Of a stretch of 64,000 nucleotides of DNA, positions 24,072 to 36,288 are shown piece after piece. The notes under the pieces are model-generated. The model saw only the letters and a list, made by a program, of their open reading frames with translations, ran no database searches and was not told where the DNA came from. Position 1 is the stretch's first letter; each line of letters opens with the position of its first letter. Position numbers and translations under genes: made by a program. This DNA is from Acestrorhynchus altus (lineage: Eukaryota; Chordata; Actinopteri; Characiformes; Acestrorhynchidae), in the NCBI GenBank assembly GCA_034509495.1, contig CM067507.1, positions 35,445,346-35,509,345 on the forward strand, read 5' to 3'.

Positions 24072-24808
24072 GCTGTAAAAATGTGTTTACAAACGCAAAT
24101 AATCTGTAACATTAATTTTTTAATGCAAAGGAATCATTTTGCCAAGTTTGGCTCCACCTTCCTCCTGTAACTCCATCTATTTATGATGAGAGACCAACTC
24201 TTACACCTTCGTCCCATTCTCCTATTCACCCTTCTCATCCCGTTCTCCTACTCCACCCTTCTCGTCCCGTTCTCTTCTACACAGCTCTTACTATACAGTA
24301 ACTAATACAGCTCTCCTCAGTTAATCCATCCGTTTCCTTTAAAAGTAGCTGAAGCTGAATGTGGAGGTGTTACTGCCCGAGCTGTGCTGCAGTAACGTTG
24401 GTCGTCTGCGGTTGTAGCTCATTCTCCTGTGTGCTGGACATGGTGTTTCCTTCGAGTTGTACAGAGTGGTTTTCTGAGATACTGTATCTGAATAAAGCTA
24501 CGTGCAAGATCTGAATCCTGGCAATTTTATTGCATTTCTGATTGATCTGACCATTGTGAAACTGCTGGACTAGATCTGCATGAGCTTATGCATGCACGTC
24601 TGCCACATGATTGGCTGATTAGACAACCGCATGCATGGATGTGCACGTCATACGTAAAATTGGACAATTATGTTATTTAAGTAGTGATTTTCACTTTTCC
24701 ATACCCAGATAAACAAAACATTGTCTACTGAGAGAACAGTTCGTCCAATCACAATCAGTCAAGCTGAATCACTGTGAGGTCAGATTGGCACCTGTAGAAC
24801 GTGGTGTG

Positions 24809-24812
<4 letters not shown>

Positions 24813-24876
<64 letters not shown>
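24813..24876. repeat. (TA)32 microsatellite
   Basis: This is a pure alternating AT run, self-complementary and therefore able to extrude as a cruciform. Confidence 0.97.
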
Positions 24877-24884
<8 letters not shown>

Positions 24885-24924
24885 TTTGTGTTTGTGTTTT
24901 GCTTATATGAAAATATAAATAGCA

Positions 24925-24925
<1 letters not shown>

Positions 24926-24969
<44 letters not shown>
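24926..24969. repeat. (GT)22 microsatellite
   Basis: This is a pure GT run 50 bp from the TA array. Confidence 0.97.
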
Positions 24970-24970
<1 letters not shown>

Positions 24971-25609
24971 ACGCACGCGCTGGTGAGAAGGGGGTGTTCT
25001 AACAGGTGTGATTCACTCTTGATTGGACTCCTCTCTGGGGGTTTTGGGGGCGGAGATCTGGGACGGCTGCTTCCTCCTCGAGTTTTTGGCTGCTACCCAG
25101 AACATCGCCTGTGGCAGAGTCGGCCTCTCAGCCTCCGCCCACTCATGCCAACATACATCTGTCTCCTCCTTGAACAACCACACACACACACAAGCAGAGT
25201 TTCACACCGGTAATAAGGGACTGTGGGGAGAAATCACAGCAAATCCTCACAGCAATTCATCTCCTGGCCGAACCCAGAGGAGGTGCATTTTCATTCGGCC
25301 GGTAGCTGCTGGTGGCACAGAAATAAGATTGGCTCTTACAGCATTAGGGAGCGAGGACAGGTCCTGGCTGGGGCGCAGCAGACCGGAAGCCGGTGGTTGG
25401 AGCTTCTGCCTCCCTCCCCCCCAGTGAAATGGAGAGGATGGTGAACCACGCTGGCCTGGGTGGAGCCAGCGATTATATGGGTGGAGTCCAGCAGACTGGA
25501 GACCGGATTAGATAGTATTAATAGAGCGTCCTTGATGGGGCAGTTAGAGAGTAGCTTAGCCCCATAAGGGCGTGGCTGGATATTCTGGTTTGGTGGACTG
25601 TTCATCAAG

Positions 25610-25770
25610 TCAACAGTGACACTGAGGTTACGACACTCCAGCAGCATGCTGTGTGCGATCCACTGTTGCCAACAGCACACTAACACACCACCACCACTCA
25701 GTGTGATGCAGTGCTGAGAATGACCCACCACCACATAATAGCTGCTCCTGTGGTGGTCCTGTGGGTCCTG
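25610..25770 (-). mobile_element. Dispersed family B, partial copy
   Basis: It contains cagtgctgagaatgaccca followed by ccaccac, the reverse complement of a block in the copy at 34.74-35.05 kb. It also has the cactccagcagcatgctgtg end seen near 58.45 kb. Confidence 0.65.
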
Positions 25771-26050
25771 ATCGTTGGTCAGGGTGAAATCAGGATGACC
25801 GCATCACTCGTTACCACGCCGGCCGGCTGTGAAGAGTAGTCAGAACTTCTCTGGCTCAAGACATCCACGGCCGATTTGTCCCCTGATCGCTCCTGCCCCT
25901 TAGAAGGCAAAAGCAAGGCATAACCTAAAGTGACTCAGAGGACTGTCCTGTGAAGGCGGCTAATGGGCGTCACTTTTGAGCGAAAACGTCAGCTAATAGA
26001 CAGACTGTAAAAACAAATGAACAAATTTTCCATTTAATAACCATTTACAA

Positions 26051-26150
<100 letters not shown>

Positions 26151-27290
26151 AGGCCATCCCAACCACAGACTCCAAGACTTCATTGTCAACGCTGAGGTGC
26201 GTGATGTACACTGAACTCCAAAACTGAAGCATGCCATTCTGCCCAGTTTGCCCATCAGTAGCTCATTTAGCCCCTATTACCTGGCTACACACATGAGAGG
26301 CAATGGTTTATACATGAAAGCATTCAGATACTGAACATTAGGAGTATCTGTGTATGAAAATGATATGGTATAGTATTAGGGCATTTGCATAGCATGAAAC
26401 AGTTACAGGCAGCTAAAGTGGTCCCCACCCCACGAAGGCAGCTGCCGTATTAGCTCAATAGGCGTTACTAGAGAGGCTTGCTAAGAGAATTTACTAAGGG
26501 GCTGATAAGATGCAGAAGAATGAATAAACTGTACACAGACGAGGAAATTAAAAAAGTGAAGATCAGAGACAAGTGTGAAGTGCAGACATGATTTCCATTT
26601 GGCTGTAACAACTGTGATTTAATAGAGGAATGGCACATCGTGAAAGGAACACTGCAACTACACTACACTCCAGAACCGCATCGCATGGCATAACGTGTGT
26701 CACATAAGTGTGAAATCATTGTTCCTTTACTGCCTCTGTCCACATGCTTCTCTCACTTGCGGTTTCTGCGTCTCTCAGCTGGTCAACAAATGCACGTGTA
26801 CAGCTGTCCATGAGGCGCTCAAGTATGATTTGCAGAGTGCATTTAATCCCACTCTACCTGTTGGAGGCACAGGCCTTCATCCTGCATCAACGCCAGCTTG
26901 TCCAACAAGCGCATGTGTGTGCAGTCATCCAAGAGGGTGTTCAAAGCGCGTTTGCATTTACGGCGGGAGTGGAAGGCAGTATGCTCCAAACACCATGGGG
27001 ATGCTGCTTTACGAGTTCACGAGGGTGGTACTGGGCCTCTGTTTGATCCGCGGTGTACCCGGGCTTTGCATTTTACAGTGAAGAACACGCTGAATACTAC
27101 AAATCAAGCACTTTGGCTGATAGAACTGGTTTTTGAACAACGAGGAAACACCTGGCGCCCGTCATTCTTGGCATATTCCACATCATTCCTTATTCACTTC
27201 CTTGCATTCACGAGTGGCCAAGCATGCCTGGTGAATGAGAGGAAAACGGTATGCTCTCTGAACACACACTCACTCACTCTCTCTCTCACA

Positions 27291-27291
<1 letters not shown>

Positions 27292-27363
<72 letters not shown>
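27292..27363. repeat. (AC)n microsatellite
   Basis: An AC run of about 36 repeats is preceded by cact/ctct units. Confidence 0.96.
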
Positions 27364-27365
<2 letters not shown>

Positions 27366-27837
27366 AAGACCCCTGCTGAACTGACAAAGACACTGTAATT
27401 ACAGCGGTGACAGCAGAGAGGCCCTTCAGCATTATCTCTATCAGTCTCAATCCCACACCTCAAGTGTGTCTCATTGCCACGTCCTACGGCCCGATTAACA
27501 TCACCTCTCACACCACTCACCAGAGCAAATATCACATGGGAATACTGTGAGTGGCTAAAAAACCCAGTTCTTTCTGCCTCAGAGGATCTACAGTTTGAAG
27601 GAACACATTCAAGGTGAGTTCAATAACTAACTTTTAGAAATTCATAAAAGAGATCATTTACAAAATAAAGGTCCATTTTATCCCAGAAGTGTGACCCACA
27701 TTCAGGACTACGGTTGGCTAAGACTGATGTAGTGAAGTAGGAGTGGAGGCAGCGAGAAAATACACTGTTTAAGACATTGTGCCACGTCTGCAAGTCCTGC
27801 AATTCTGCATGTTCTGTTGTTGATTCCAAGTCTTTAC

Positions 27838-28072
27838 TTAAATGCGAATCATTTACATTGAGACTGATTCATTTCAGTAGAGACTGAACTGCTAATTGTA
27901 AAATTTGAATCATTTCCATAGTAGAGACTGAATCATTTAAAGTAGACATGAACATTAATTGCTGGGAACTGAATCATTTAAGTAGATACTGAACTGACTA
28001 ATTATTAGATACACAGATCATTTCCAATAGATGCGAATCATTTTCCAGTGAGAGACTGAATCATTTCAAGCA
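27838..28072. repeat. Irregular tandem repeat of gactgaatcattt units
   Basis: Seven or eight copies of gagactgaatcattt variants have varying spacing and many small length differences. Confidence 0.75.
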
Positions 28073-28310
28073 GCAAAAAACTGGCTTTGGGTGGTAGCAT
28101 CTCTCAAACAGCAATTCTTCGAGTTGTTCTGCAATTCTAAAGCTCTTGATCCTGAATCCAGACTGCAAACGGTCAATAAGCATTCAGCACTGCTGAGACA
28201 TTTCAACAAATCCTTCTTAAACTTTCCAACCTCAGATACAAAAACCTGTAAACCAAGCTTAAGCAAAACCCGACCTACCAGCATAGCAAGTCGCGAGACA
28301 GAAGACTTAC

Positions 28311-28460
28311 CCTCAGTTGCGCTGGTCATCAGCGAGGCCTCCTAAAGCGCTTGGTCCATAGGTGCATCTCTCCACCACCTGCCCCTGCTGCAGGTGCGCA
28401 TGCACACCTGTGTGCGGGTCAGACTCTCCACTCCTCTCGCACTCTGTGAGCAACCCACAT
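28311..28460 (-). CDS. kmt2c: kmt2c exon: PHD4 second half, frame-damaged copy
   Basis: This exon was placed from splice sites and fragments. The acceptor is CTCTCTTCCACAG and the donor is a perfect GTAAGT after ACTGAGG. The expected start is Arg|Trp-Val-His-x-Glu-Cys, and the DNA shows TGGGTT and GAGTGC 7 bp apart instead of 6. Further KMT2C-like pieces are TECERSGESDPHT, QVCMRTC and LQQGQVVE, in different frames. The end frame (EASLMTSATE) has a TAG upstream, and the entry frame reaches a TGA close to the donor. The final G plus AA of the next exon gives Glu in phase 1, as required. Length 150 is not 2 mod 3, so at least one indel is present. Other readings are possible. Confidence 0.6.
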
Positions 28461-28974
28461 CTGTGGAAGAGAGATGGTCTAAGCACCAAATCAACTCTCC
28501 GACAACCATCAATTTCCCAATTCCTCTGGTAAACCTGCCCAGAACAAAAAGATGGCAGCTACAAAGCAGGAAGAGCAGCATTAGCATGCGAGGCTTGCTA
28601 GCCCAGTTCCCCTGTCCCTGCTTTAGTGAGAGCTGGAGAAATTTGGCAACCCAAGCGTGGGTTGAAGGGTGAAACTAGCTGACTCAAGCTGTTCTCAGGT
28701 GAGCCCTCCGTCTTCCTTCAGGAAGCCTGGGAGCCTCAGCCACCGAAGCTCCATCTCTCTCTCTCACTGCCTCTCTCGTTCTCTCTACATTCTCTCCCAT
28801 CCATTGCTTGAAGCTTCCTCTTTCTATCTCTACCTCTGGGCCCCTTTCTGCGAGTCTCTGCTTCAGGATCTGGCCCAACTGGGAGCCAGAGGAAACATAA
28901 GCAATTCCGCCTTGGAAGATTCAGTCGGTCTACAGAACCAACAAGTTTAACATCAACTCAGTTGTGCTGGTGGG

Positions 28975-29110
28975 TGTAAAGAGGTAGGTAACTGCCCCAG
29001 TCTCCCTGATATGAGGACTGGGTTTGATTCCCCATAAGCCATGCACACCAGCTACAAGTCTCAGGGATTATTCCTTAGTGGGGTGTAATGGACCACGGAA
29101 AATCCGGGGA
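28975..29110 (+). mobile_element. tRNA-derived SINE-like sequence
   Basis: A gaggtaggtaactgcc segment followed about 35 bp later by gggtttgattcccc resembles the A and B boxes of a tRNA promoter. The surrounding sequence does not fold into a clear tRNA by eye. Confidence 0.45.
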
Positions 29111-29510
29111 TCTTGAGCATTCTGCGCCTCAGCCTGATTAATCACGAAGTTTAACCATTGCAGTATGGAGTCGTTTTACTGCCTTGCGTTTATGTTTTGG
29201 TTTTCTATTTTTAGAGTTCTTTGTTTTGTGGTCATTACTTGATTAGAAAATAGCAGAGACTAGTTCCTGAAGGATTGTTTATGCCTGCTGTCCAACACCG
29301 TTCCAATTTCTGCAACACCTGAATTCATTTAAAAATATATTAATACCATCATCTACAATGACCTGCGTCAAGCCTGAATGAACGAACAGCTAGATAAACA
29401 GAACGGAGCAGACAGACGGGCAACCTGAATGAGCAGACGAACCACGCTGGGCTAGCTAGATGAGCAGACGAACAGCTAGATGAATAACTAGATGAACGAA
29501 CAGACGAACA

Positions 29511-29513
29511 GCT

Positions 29514-29553
<40 letters not shown>

Positions 29554-29700
29554 CTAGATAGATAGCTAGACAGACAGATAGCTAGATAGACAGACAGACT
29601 GACAGCTAGATAGACAGACAGACAGCTAGATAGATAGCTAGACAGACAGATAAGCTAGATAGATAGCTTCAGCTAGATCGAACAGACAGGCGGCTGAATG
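29511..29700. repeat. GATA/GACA tetranucleotide array
   Basis: Interspersed gata, gaca and gctaga units continue as a degenerate form to about 29760 and start near 29380. Confidence 0.9.
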
Positions 29701-30119
29701 ATAGCTAGACAGACAGGCAGCTAGACTAGACACACAGACCTGAACAGATAGACGAACAGGTCTGTACTGATCTATTGGGAGAGGATTCCCTTGGGAAGAA
29801 TTAAGTCACTAAATACACATATAGCACATATATTACCACATGTATAACACTGAAGGTTTCAAATGGTTCCACCAGCAAAACAGGTTCATAGCTGAAAAGT
29901 TCATTCACAGTGGGAACCAGATTAGTAGGTATTTCAGCAAAAACCATGACAGTTTGCTTTTTGGAGAAAAAGAAAAAAAAAAAAAAAAAAAACAAACAAA
30001 CAAAAAAAAACATCTGTAACAGCAGCACAAATGCTCACAGGAAGTCTATACGCAGAACCATCTTCTCACTTCCGTTTACTCGCTTCAATTAAAACTGGTT
30101 CTTAAAAGTCAGAATTGAC

Positions 30120-30320
30120 CCAGTTACAAAAAGCGTCATTGCTACAGAAGAACCTCTTTTGGTTGCATGAAGAACCACACCTGGCAGAGGATGTGAGGTT
30201 CAGAACCTTTCAAGGGTCTAAAATCTTTCACTTGGCTAAATGTTCTTATCAATTTAAAAAGGTTCCTCACATATTTGCAAGACAGTATCGTCCAAAATGG
30301 ACATGTAGAAGCACCTTTAT
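30120..30320. mobile_element. ggttctt/aagaacc repeat, putative MITE
   Basis: Blocks such as gaagaacctcttttggttgc, gaggttcagaacc and aaaaaggttcctcac form partial inverted repeats. Similar motifs occur at 57.01-57.06 and 58.78-58.91 kb. Confidence 0.45.
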
Positions 30321-31433
30321 TCATCATAGTCCAGGTAAAAATCCTTTATCGTGGGTTCTTCAAGAAAAGACTGTAGCTGTAACTATTCCACTCAGTGTTA
30401 TTAGAGTTAAAGAGGTGCAGGGACTGCGGAACTCAGCGGATCTCAATGCGTCAAAATGATTCTGACCAATATTGTTGTCTGTCTTAAATTACTCAGTCTT
30501 AGTGAGAAGGTTTCAAAAGGGACGACCTCCACAGCCAGTCCCCTGAAACACCACCCACACGGTCCATTATTTCATTGTAATTTAGTGTAACCACAATACC
30601 CCAGGAGCTAACAGAACTCCCGACCCCTGACCCGCCAGTGTCAGTCACAAAGAACGGATTACAAATTATGCTTTACTAAACAGGCGCGAGGCGGGGCAGG
30701 TGCGCGGCAAAGGTCAGCTCTCACTCAGCCTGCTCTCCAGAGAGCTGGAGTCCCAGTACATTTGACCTCTACCGCTCAGTCAAACGCAGATTATCAAATC
30801 TACTTGTCGCACAAATTACATGGACATCTCGAGTCCGCAGACGTCACTGTAATTGAATCCTGTGTTTTGAAAGTCGATCGGCGAAGGCGTTCGCATTCTC
30901 AAAGGGCAGCATGTTTGTCTTCAGGCTCATCTATAGCATGCGCCACGAAAGCAAATATGTCAGTTTCAGAAATATGACTCCGTCACCACCCTCTCTTACC
31001 TCTATCTGCGTCCTTCGTTGGCATGACCCTGGGCCTCCACTAGAAGGCGGTTCAGAGTCAAAGTTTGATACTAGAACAAACACAGCAACAGAGACGAGAA
31101 GCGGCGCTTTGAACTGCAGGAGTCGGTGAGGTCGCTCAGTACAACACTGCCACATCATCTTTGTTGTCTTGTCCATACGGCAGTGGTCAAGTTCCACTTG
31201 AACTATAAGTTAATGACACAATTTCAGTGGAATGAAAAAGAATATGTGCGCTATGTAGAGAAAGCGGAGCTTGGTGAAGTGAACTGTGAGGTGAAGAAGA
31301 AATACCATAAGGCAACCGATGACGAATCAGCATGCAAATATGCGCTGACCACTATGCGGGAGAAAATGTCCATTCATGTTATTCAGTGAAGGTGGGTTAC
31401 AACTGATTTTTCAACCTCTCGGTACACTGTTAG

Positions 31434-31812
31434 GTCGGTGACTGGAGCAGTTCTTCGGGTCAGTGACTGGAAGCACTGGTGGTCAGTGGCTGGAGCGCAC
31501 TGGTCAAGATCCAGTCACTGGAGCGCACTGGTGAGATCGATCACTGGAAGCGCACTGAGTAGTCCAGTCACTGGAAGCACTGGTGGGGTCAGTCACTGGG
31601 CTGAGTGAAGTCAGTCACTGGGCCGCGCTGGTCGGTCCGTCACTGGAGCGCACTGGTCGGTCAGTCACTGGAGCGCACTGGTCGGTCAGTCACTGGAGCG
31701 CACTGGTCGGTCAGTCACTGGAGCGCACTGGTCGGTCAGTCACTGGAAGCGCACTGGTAAGATCGATCGCTGGGCGCGCACTGGTAGTCCCAGTCACTGG
31801 AGCGCACTGGTC
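31434..31812. repeat. Tandem repeat of about 25 bp with frequent indels
   Basis: Units of ggtcagtcactggagcgcac are regular at 31640-31745 (25 bp spacing) but vary in length on both sides. Confidence 0.92.
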
Positions 31813-32289
31813 TAGAAGAGCAAATTCTTCTCGTCCTTCTTCTGTGTGAATGTTTATAATGCAACTGTTATAATTAGATGATTCCACATTGTAAACTTCA
31901 TTATACGCCTGTAATTAAATCTATTTTCGTCAGCTTTATTATACCCCTGTAGCCCACCCCTGGTATTAAACATGGTGCCAAAAGATTAAGGTTACTTACA
32001 CATATTTGGACATTATAATACAGAACAAAACTCCATTACTTACATTACATTTAATAGAATTTGCCACCATTTATGATTTGCAACAGTGACTTACATGGAG
32101 AATAAATTATGCAAGCAACAATTCTAGAGTTCAGGACCTTGGCCAGTAGCACCATTGACCTCTGAGTGAATGGTCCCACTCTGAAGATCTTAAGCAGAGG
32201 AAATGTTAATGCTGGAAGTGGCTAAGAATGACAATCTTTCTCGAAAGAAACGATCAAAGGCAGAGACAGAAAGTTCTCTCAACAACTAC

Positions 32290-32460
32290 CTCTTGTGTTG
32301 CAGGCGAGTGTCCTTGGGGGGGCCTCGTCGTGTGGCCTCTCCCACAGACGTGGCAGAACAGGGTGGGATCTTGCTGCTGTTGGCAACATTCACACAGCAC
32401 GCTGTTGGAGGACCACTGACCGTTGGCGCGAGCACCACACTGAGCACATGTGCGACAGTT
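32290..32460 (-). CDS. kmt2c: kmt2c exon: PHD4 first half, frame-damaged copy
   Basis: The acceptor TTCCTCCAG and the first 41 codons are good: NCRTCAQCGARANGQW, then VLCECCQQQQDPTLFC and HVCGR match the KMT2C segment after WKCK in phase 0. After CGR the frame decays. The expected Cys-Tyr-His and Lys-Asp-x-Leu-x-Cys residues are missing in frame. Pieces reading PPKDT and C-N-T appear in shifted frames before a plausible donor, AAGAG|GTAGTT. Phase 0 in and phase 2 out would need a length of 2 mod 3, but this span is 171 bp. I infer small indels with a net shortfall of about 5 bp. Whether they are real or assembly errors is open, and the 3' boundary is less certain than the 5' one. Confidence 0.75.
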
Positions 32461-34734
32461 CTGGAGGAATAACAGACAGACGTGGATTAGTAAGGTTGTG
32501 TGCTTCTCGATTGTTTATTACCGACATTAGACGCATCTGAAAGAATGGAAGTAAGATCGGTCACTGTGATGACTAATATTATGGTGTGTGGATTAGCAGG
32601 GCCCCCCAAAATGTCGCTACAGTGCAATCCACTGCTTTTAAATTGGCCTTTCCCCTTAACCTTGCAGCGTGCCAATTACATTCCCAGACTACCTTCCACT
32701 GTGGCTGCTTGTGGTGACCTGGTGTGTGCTTGGCTTGGTGTTTACATTAAGGCTGTAGAGCAAGTGACCACTTTTACCTTCTGATAAAAGCGACTGAGCA
32801 GCTACAGTGACCCTCACCTGATCGCATGGAGATGACATTTCTATTAATATGGAAGACACTGTCAGTCACTTAAATCCCAAGTCATTCTGGTCCCACGGGA
32901 CTGGATTCCTGCACAGATTTGTGCTTCTCCTGCTCAAGCAAATCGCCAGGATTCGTAGGTCTGTTACAGAACGGAAATCAGGAAACTGTCCTGGACTCTG
33001 GCCGGTGTTACCCAGCCACCAAAGGTCTCAATCTGGATTCGAAAGCAGTTTGCAGTTTTCACTCTTGGATTTGTTAGGCATTTGATTTTATGGATGAAAG
33101 GTTACAAAGTCCAGGACTGGAAAGTATTCAAGGCCAGATTAGATGTTGTCTGCGTGTAAGGGTAACTTCTGGTAGTTCGTTTACTTGAGTATGTATAACA
33201 TCAGCAAATTGCACTGTTAGTGCTACCAGTTCAAGGGTGTAACTTAGAGTGGGTAGTTCTACAGGTTCCACATCAATTGGAAACAGTAGACCAGCATAAC
33301 AATAATCTACCATCAGAAAGCAATACATGTTCAAAACAACCTTTAGAACCTAATCCAAACTAAAAGCGACATGCTCACAGGTACCACCCCTACACAAGAG
33401 CACGGACGCATTTCAACAACTGTTTGAATTTCGAATATCCACTGGGCGAGAAGTTCGGCAATAATTCAATCCCCTCTATAAACTATCAACTACAGTGACG
33501 CATCCACACATGCGCTTTCGGAAAATACTAAAATCAATCCAGATTCAATTACTCTGTGATTACATCCCAGCAAATCCTCAAAATCACGACCATCATGATC
33601 ATCGCGTTCTTAATAGCAGCTCAGCGTTTGATCACTGTGTATACAGTAAATTCTTGTTGTAAAAAAAAGAAAAGAAGAAAAAAAAGAATCTTCAGGCTCC
33701 TCATCGAGCCATTCTGATGATAATGGTCTGAGGCGGGCTCCTCTTTGTCCCATATCCCCTATATCCCCCGCTCAGCCCTGGAGACCAGTCAGCACTACTA
33801 GCAGATTCTATCTATGCCAGACCTACCTCAAAACAGACACAGGGCAAAAAGGAGGGTATAGAGGAAAACAGGAGAGAGAGAGTGAACAAGCAAAGATGGA
33901 CTCAGAACAGTGCTGTTTGGAAGGAAGATGAAGGTTAGCAGGAACAAAAAATGATTAATAAATAATAAGATCTGATCTGATCAATATCTATTGATCTACT
34001 CATACAAGTAATTGTCTCTCATTATGTCGTCAGGTTTAGCATAACACTTGAACGTCTCTGCATGGGAGTTGTGAGGTTCCTATGTGGTGTCCTGTGGTGA
34101 TCCATCCCATGCAGCAGATATTCTCCTCAGTTCTGCAGATGGTGTTGTGGTAAGAGGTGGAGTGTTGATGGCGTCCAGCTAACATCACATTTTCAATCAG
34201 ATTAACTGGTCATCAGATACGACGATTGCAATGGTGCAAAGGATTGTGATGAAATAAAAACAGTCGTAACAGTCTGCATGCATGTAGTCCTGAAGCAAGC
34301 AGCCATCTGCCAATGGTGGCTGATAACTCCATGAGTTACAATTTGTTGGTTCTCCTTCTCCGTGGTTCATGTAGATCCTTCATGTCAATGGTGTGTGCCA
34401 CCTTCTGAACAATGCCACCAATAGTGCAGTGGTATTATCTCAGAACTTGTGGTGATAAGACCATCCACTTTCTGGACCCTACGATACGACTCCTCTCAAA
34501 CTCTTCCAGTATCAGCTGGCACCAGACTCTTCTTGGAGGGCTATGCTTAGCTTGCAAGGATGCTACCAACACAATAGCATGAGTCATTTCAAGCCTGTGT
34601 GTGAAATTCAAATTTCTATTCTGTTTTCCATCACTTCAAACTAGTGAGCACGCTGTAGTTCTATTATCAGACGCTGTAGTTCATCTGTTTCTCTTTGTAC
34701 CCTCTAACCTTCCTTTCACCCCTAGTCTTTAGTG

Positions 34735-35050
34735 ATCAGAGTTACAGGACCACCACAGAGCAGCTATTGTGGTGGTGGGTCATTCTCAGCACTGCCAGTC
34801 ACACTGACATGGTGGTGGTGTGTGTGCAGATCTAACAGTGCTGTAGATGTTTAAACCACTGTGCTTCACTCTGTCCTCCTTAGACCTCCTCGTAGTGTCT
34901 CCACCTTGTAGATGTAAATCGGAGCAGAAGCTCATCTGTTTCTGGATTTGATAGTCATCCTCTAGTCAACCATCAAATTGCTGTAGGCGCGCTGTCACTG
35001 TCTCTAGTTGTTGAGCTGTTCAGTGTTAGCAGTGACACTGATAAGTTCTC
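34735..35050 (+). mobile_element. Dispersed family B, fullest copy
   Basis: It contains gtggtgggtcattctcagca, gtctccaccttgtagatgta and gttcagtgttagcagtgaca. The middle block is the reverse complement of 58.36-58.40 kb. Confidence 0.7.
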
Positions 35051-35540
35051 TGCGCCACTGTAGGCACCTTGCCTGATCTTTAAGAAGACCAGGACTGTGT
35101 GGAGTGTCATGTGCTATTTAAGCAATCATTAAATTAAGTAAGAACCTAGCCTCAGTCTCTTAAATGTAATATATTGAGAGACAATATGCTGCATTATTTA
35201 CTGTGCTACTATAAGAGACCACAGAGCGAGAAGAAGAGTGTGTGTGATGCGAGGGCAGGGAGAGCATTCAGAAAAGCCAGTGGAATGTGGCGGAGATCTA
35301 TAAATGCTTTTATTTGCTATATCTCCTCCTCCGTTCAGGCAGATGAGAAATGCATACGTGTTCTAAACAGATAATCATTAGATGCGGTGCAGGAGTTTCT
35401 GTTTTTGCGTGGGCGGCAGGGTAAGATTCATTACGGAAAATCTGCTAATCAGAACCTACAATCAGGACAGAATGGCACCAGCATCCGTCCTTCCACACCT
35501 CTCTAACACAGGCAATAGAGCAAAAACATCTACCAATTAG

Positions 35541-36045
35541 TAGGACTAGGTGATATCGATATTTATATCTATATCGGGATATAAACAGAGCGGGATACGG
35601 GCTGAGACGATATATCGATATTTATATCTATATCGGGATATAAACAGAGCGGGATACGGGCTGAGCGATATATCGATATTTATGTCTGTCGGGATGCAGG
35701 CGGGATACGGGCTGAGGCGATATATCGATATTATATCCTGTATGGAGGATATTAACAGAGGCGGGATACGGGCTGGCGATATAGCCGATATTTATATCTG
35801 TATGGGATATTAACAGAGAGGCGGGATGCAACAGAAGCGATATAAATGTATATCTGTCGGAATGTGCTGAAGCTGGAATGGGGCTGGTGATATATCAATG
35901 CCTATCTATACTTCAGGATATTATAAGAGGCGGGACTGGGCTGAGCCGATATATATCAATATTTATATCAATATCGGGATATAAGCAGAGCGGGATAGGG
36001 GCTGAGCGATATATCGATATTTATATCTGTATCGGGATATATGAG
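35541..36045. repeat. 58 bp repeat family, indel-rich array
   Basis: Roughly nine copies of the unit found at 2.86-3.60 kb are present. Several are shortened or lengthened by single bases or larger pieces, unlike the even spacing of the first array. Confidence 0.92.
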
Positions 36046-36244
36046 TATATGAATATATATGTATTCCCTGATCATGTCTTCATAACCTGTTTCAAAGATC
36101 TCAGAAATACAACCATGTTATCACAATGTAATATTATCTCTCAAGCCTACTGACTCCTGCATCCATACTCATCTATGGGCCAAGAATACTCAGAACTGAT
36201 GACAAAGCTACTGTGAACTTCCTTCTCTATGTCGCCACATGCAC

Positions 36245-36247
<3 letters not shown>

Positions 36248-36285
<38 letters not shown>
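36248..36285. repeat. (AC)19 microsatellite
   Basis: This is a pure AC run. Confidence 0.95.

Positions 36286-36288
<3 letters not shown>

Larger units (their letters stand above)
28461..32289 (-). other. Intron between the two damaged exons
   Basis: The intron contains a tRNA-like repeat near 29.0 kb, a GATA/GACA array (29.51-29.70 kb), a ggttctt-type repeat (30.12-30.32 kb) and a 25 bp tandem array (31.43-31.81 kb). No gene was found. Confidence 0.65.

Noticed and set aside
26695..27398. Plus-strand ORFs of 100 to 166 codons
   Set aside because: They overlap in three frames, end in an AC microsatellite and match no family I know.
28316..28587. Minus-strand ORF starting MLMLLFLLCSCHLF as a separate small gene
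   Set aside because: It is one frame of the damaged kmt2c exon at 28311-28460 plus upstream intron. The splice sites explain the region better.
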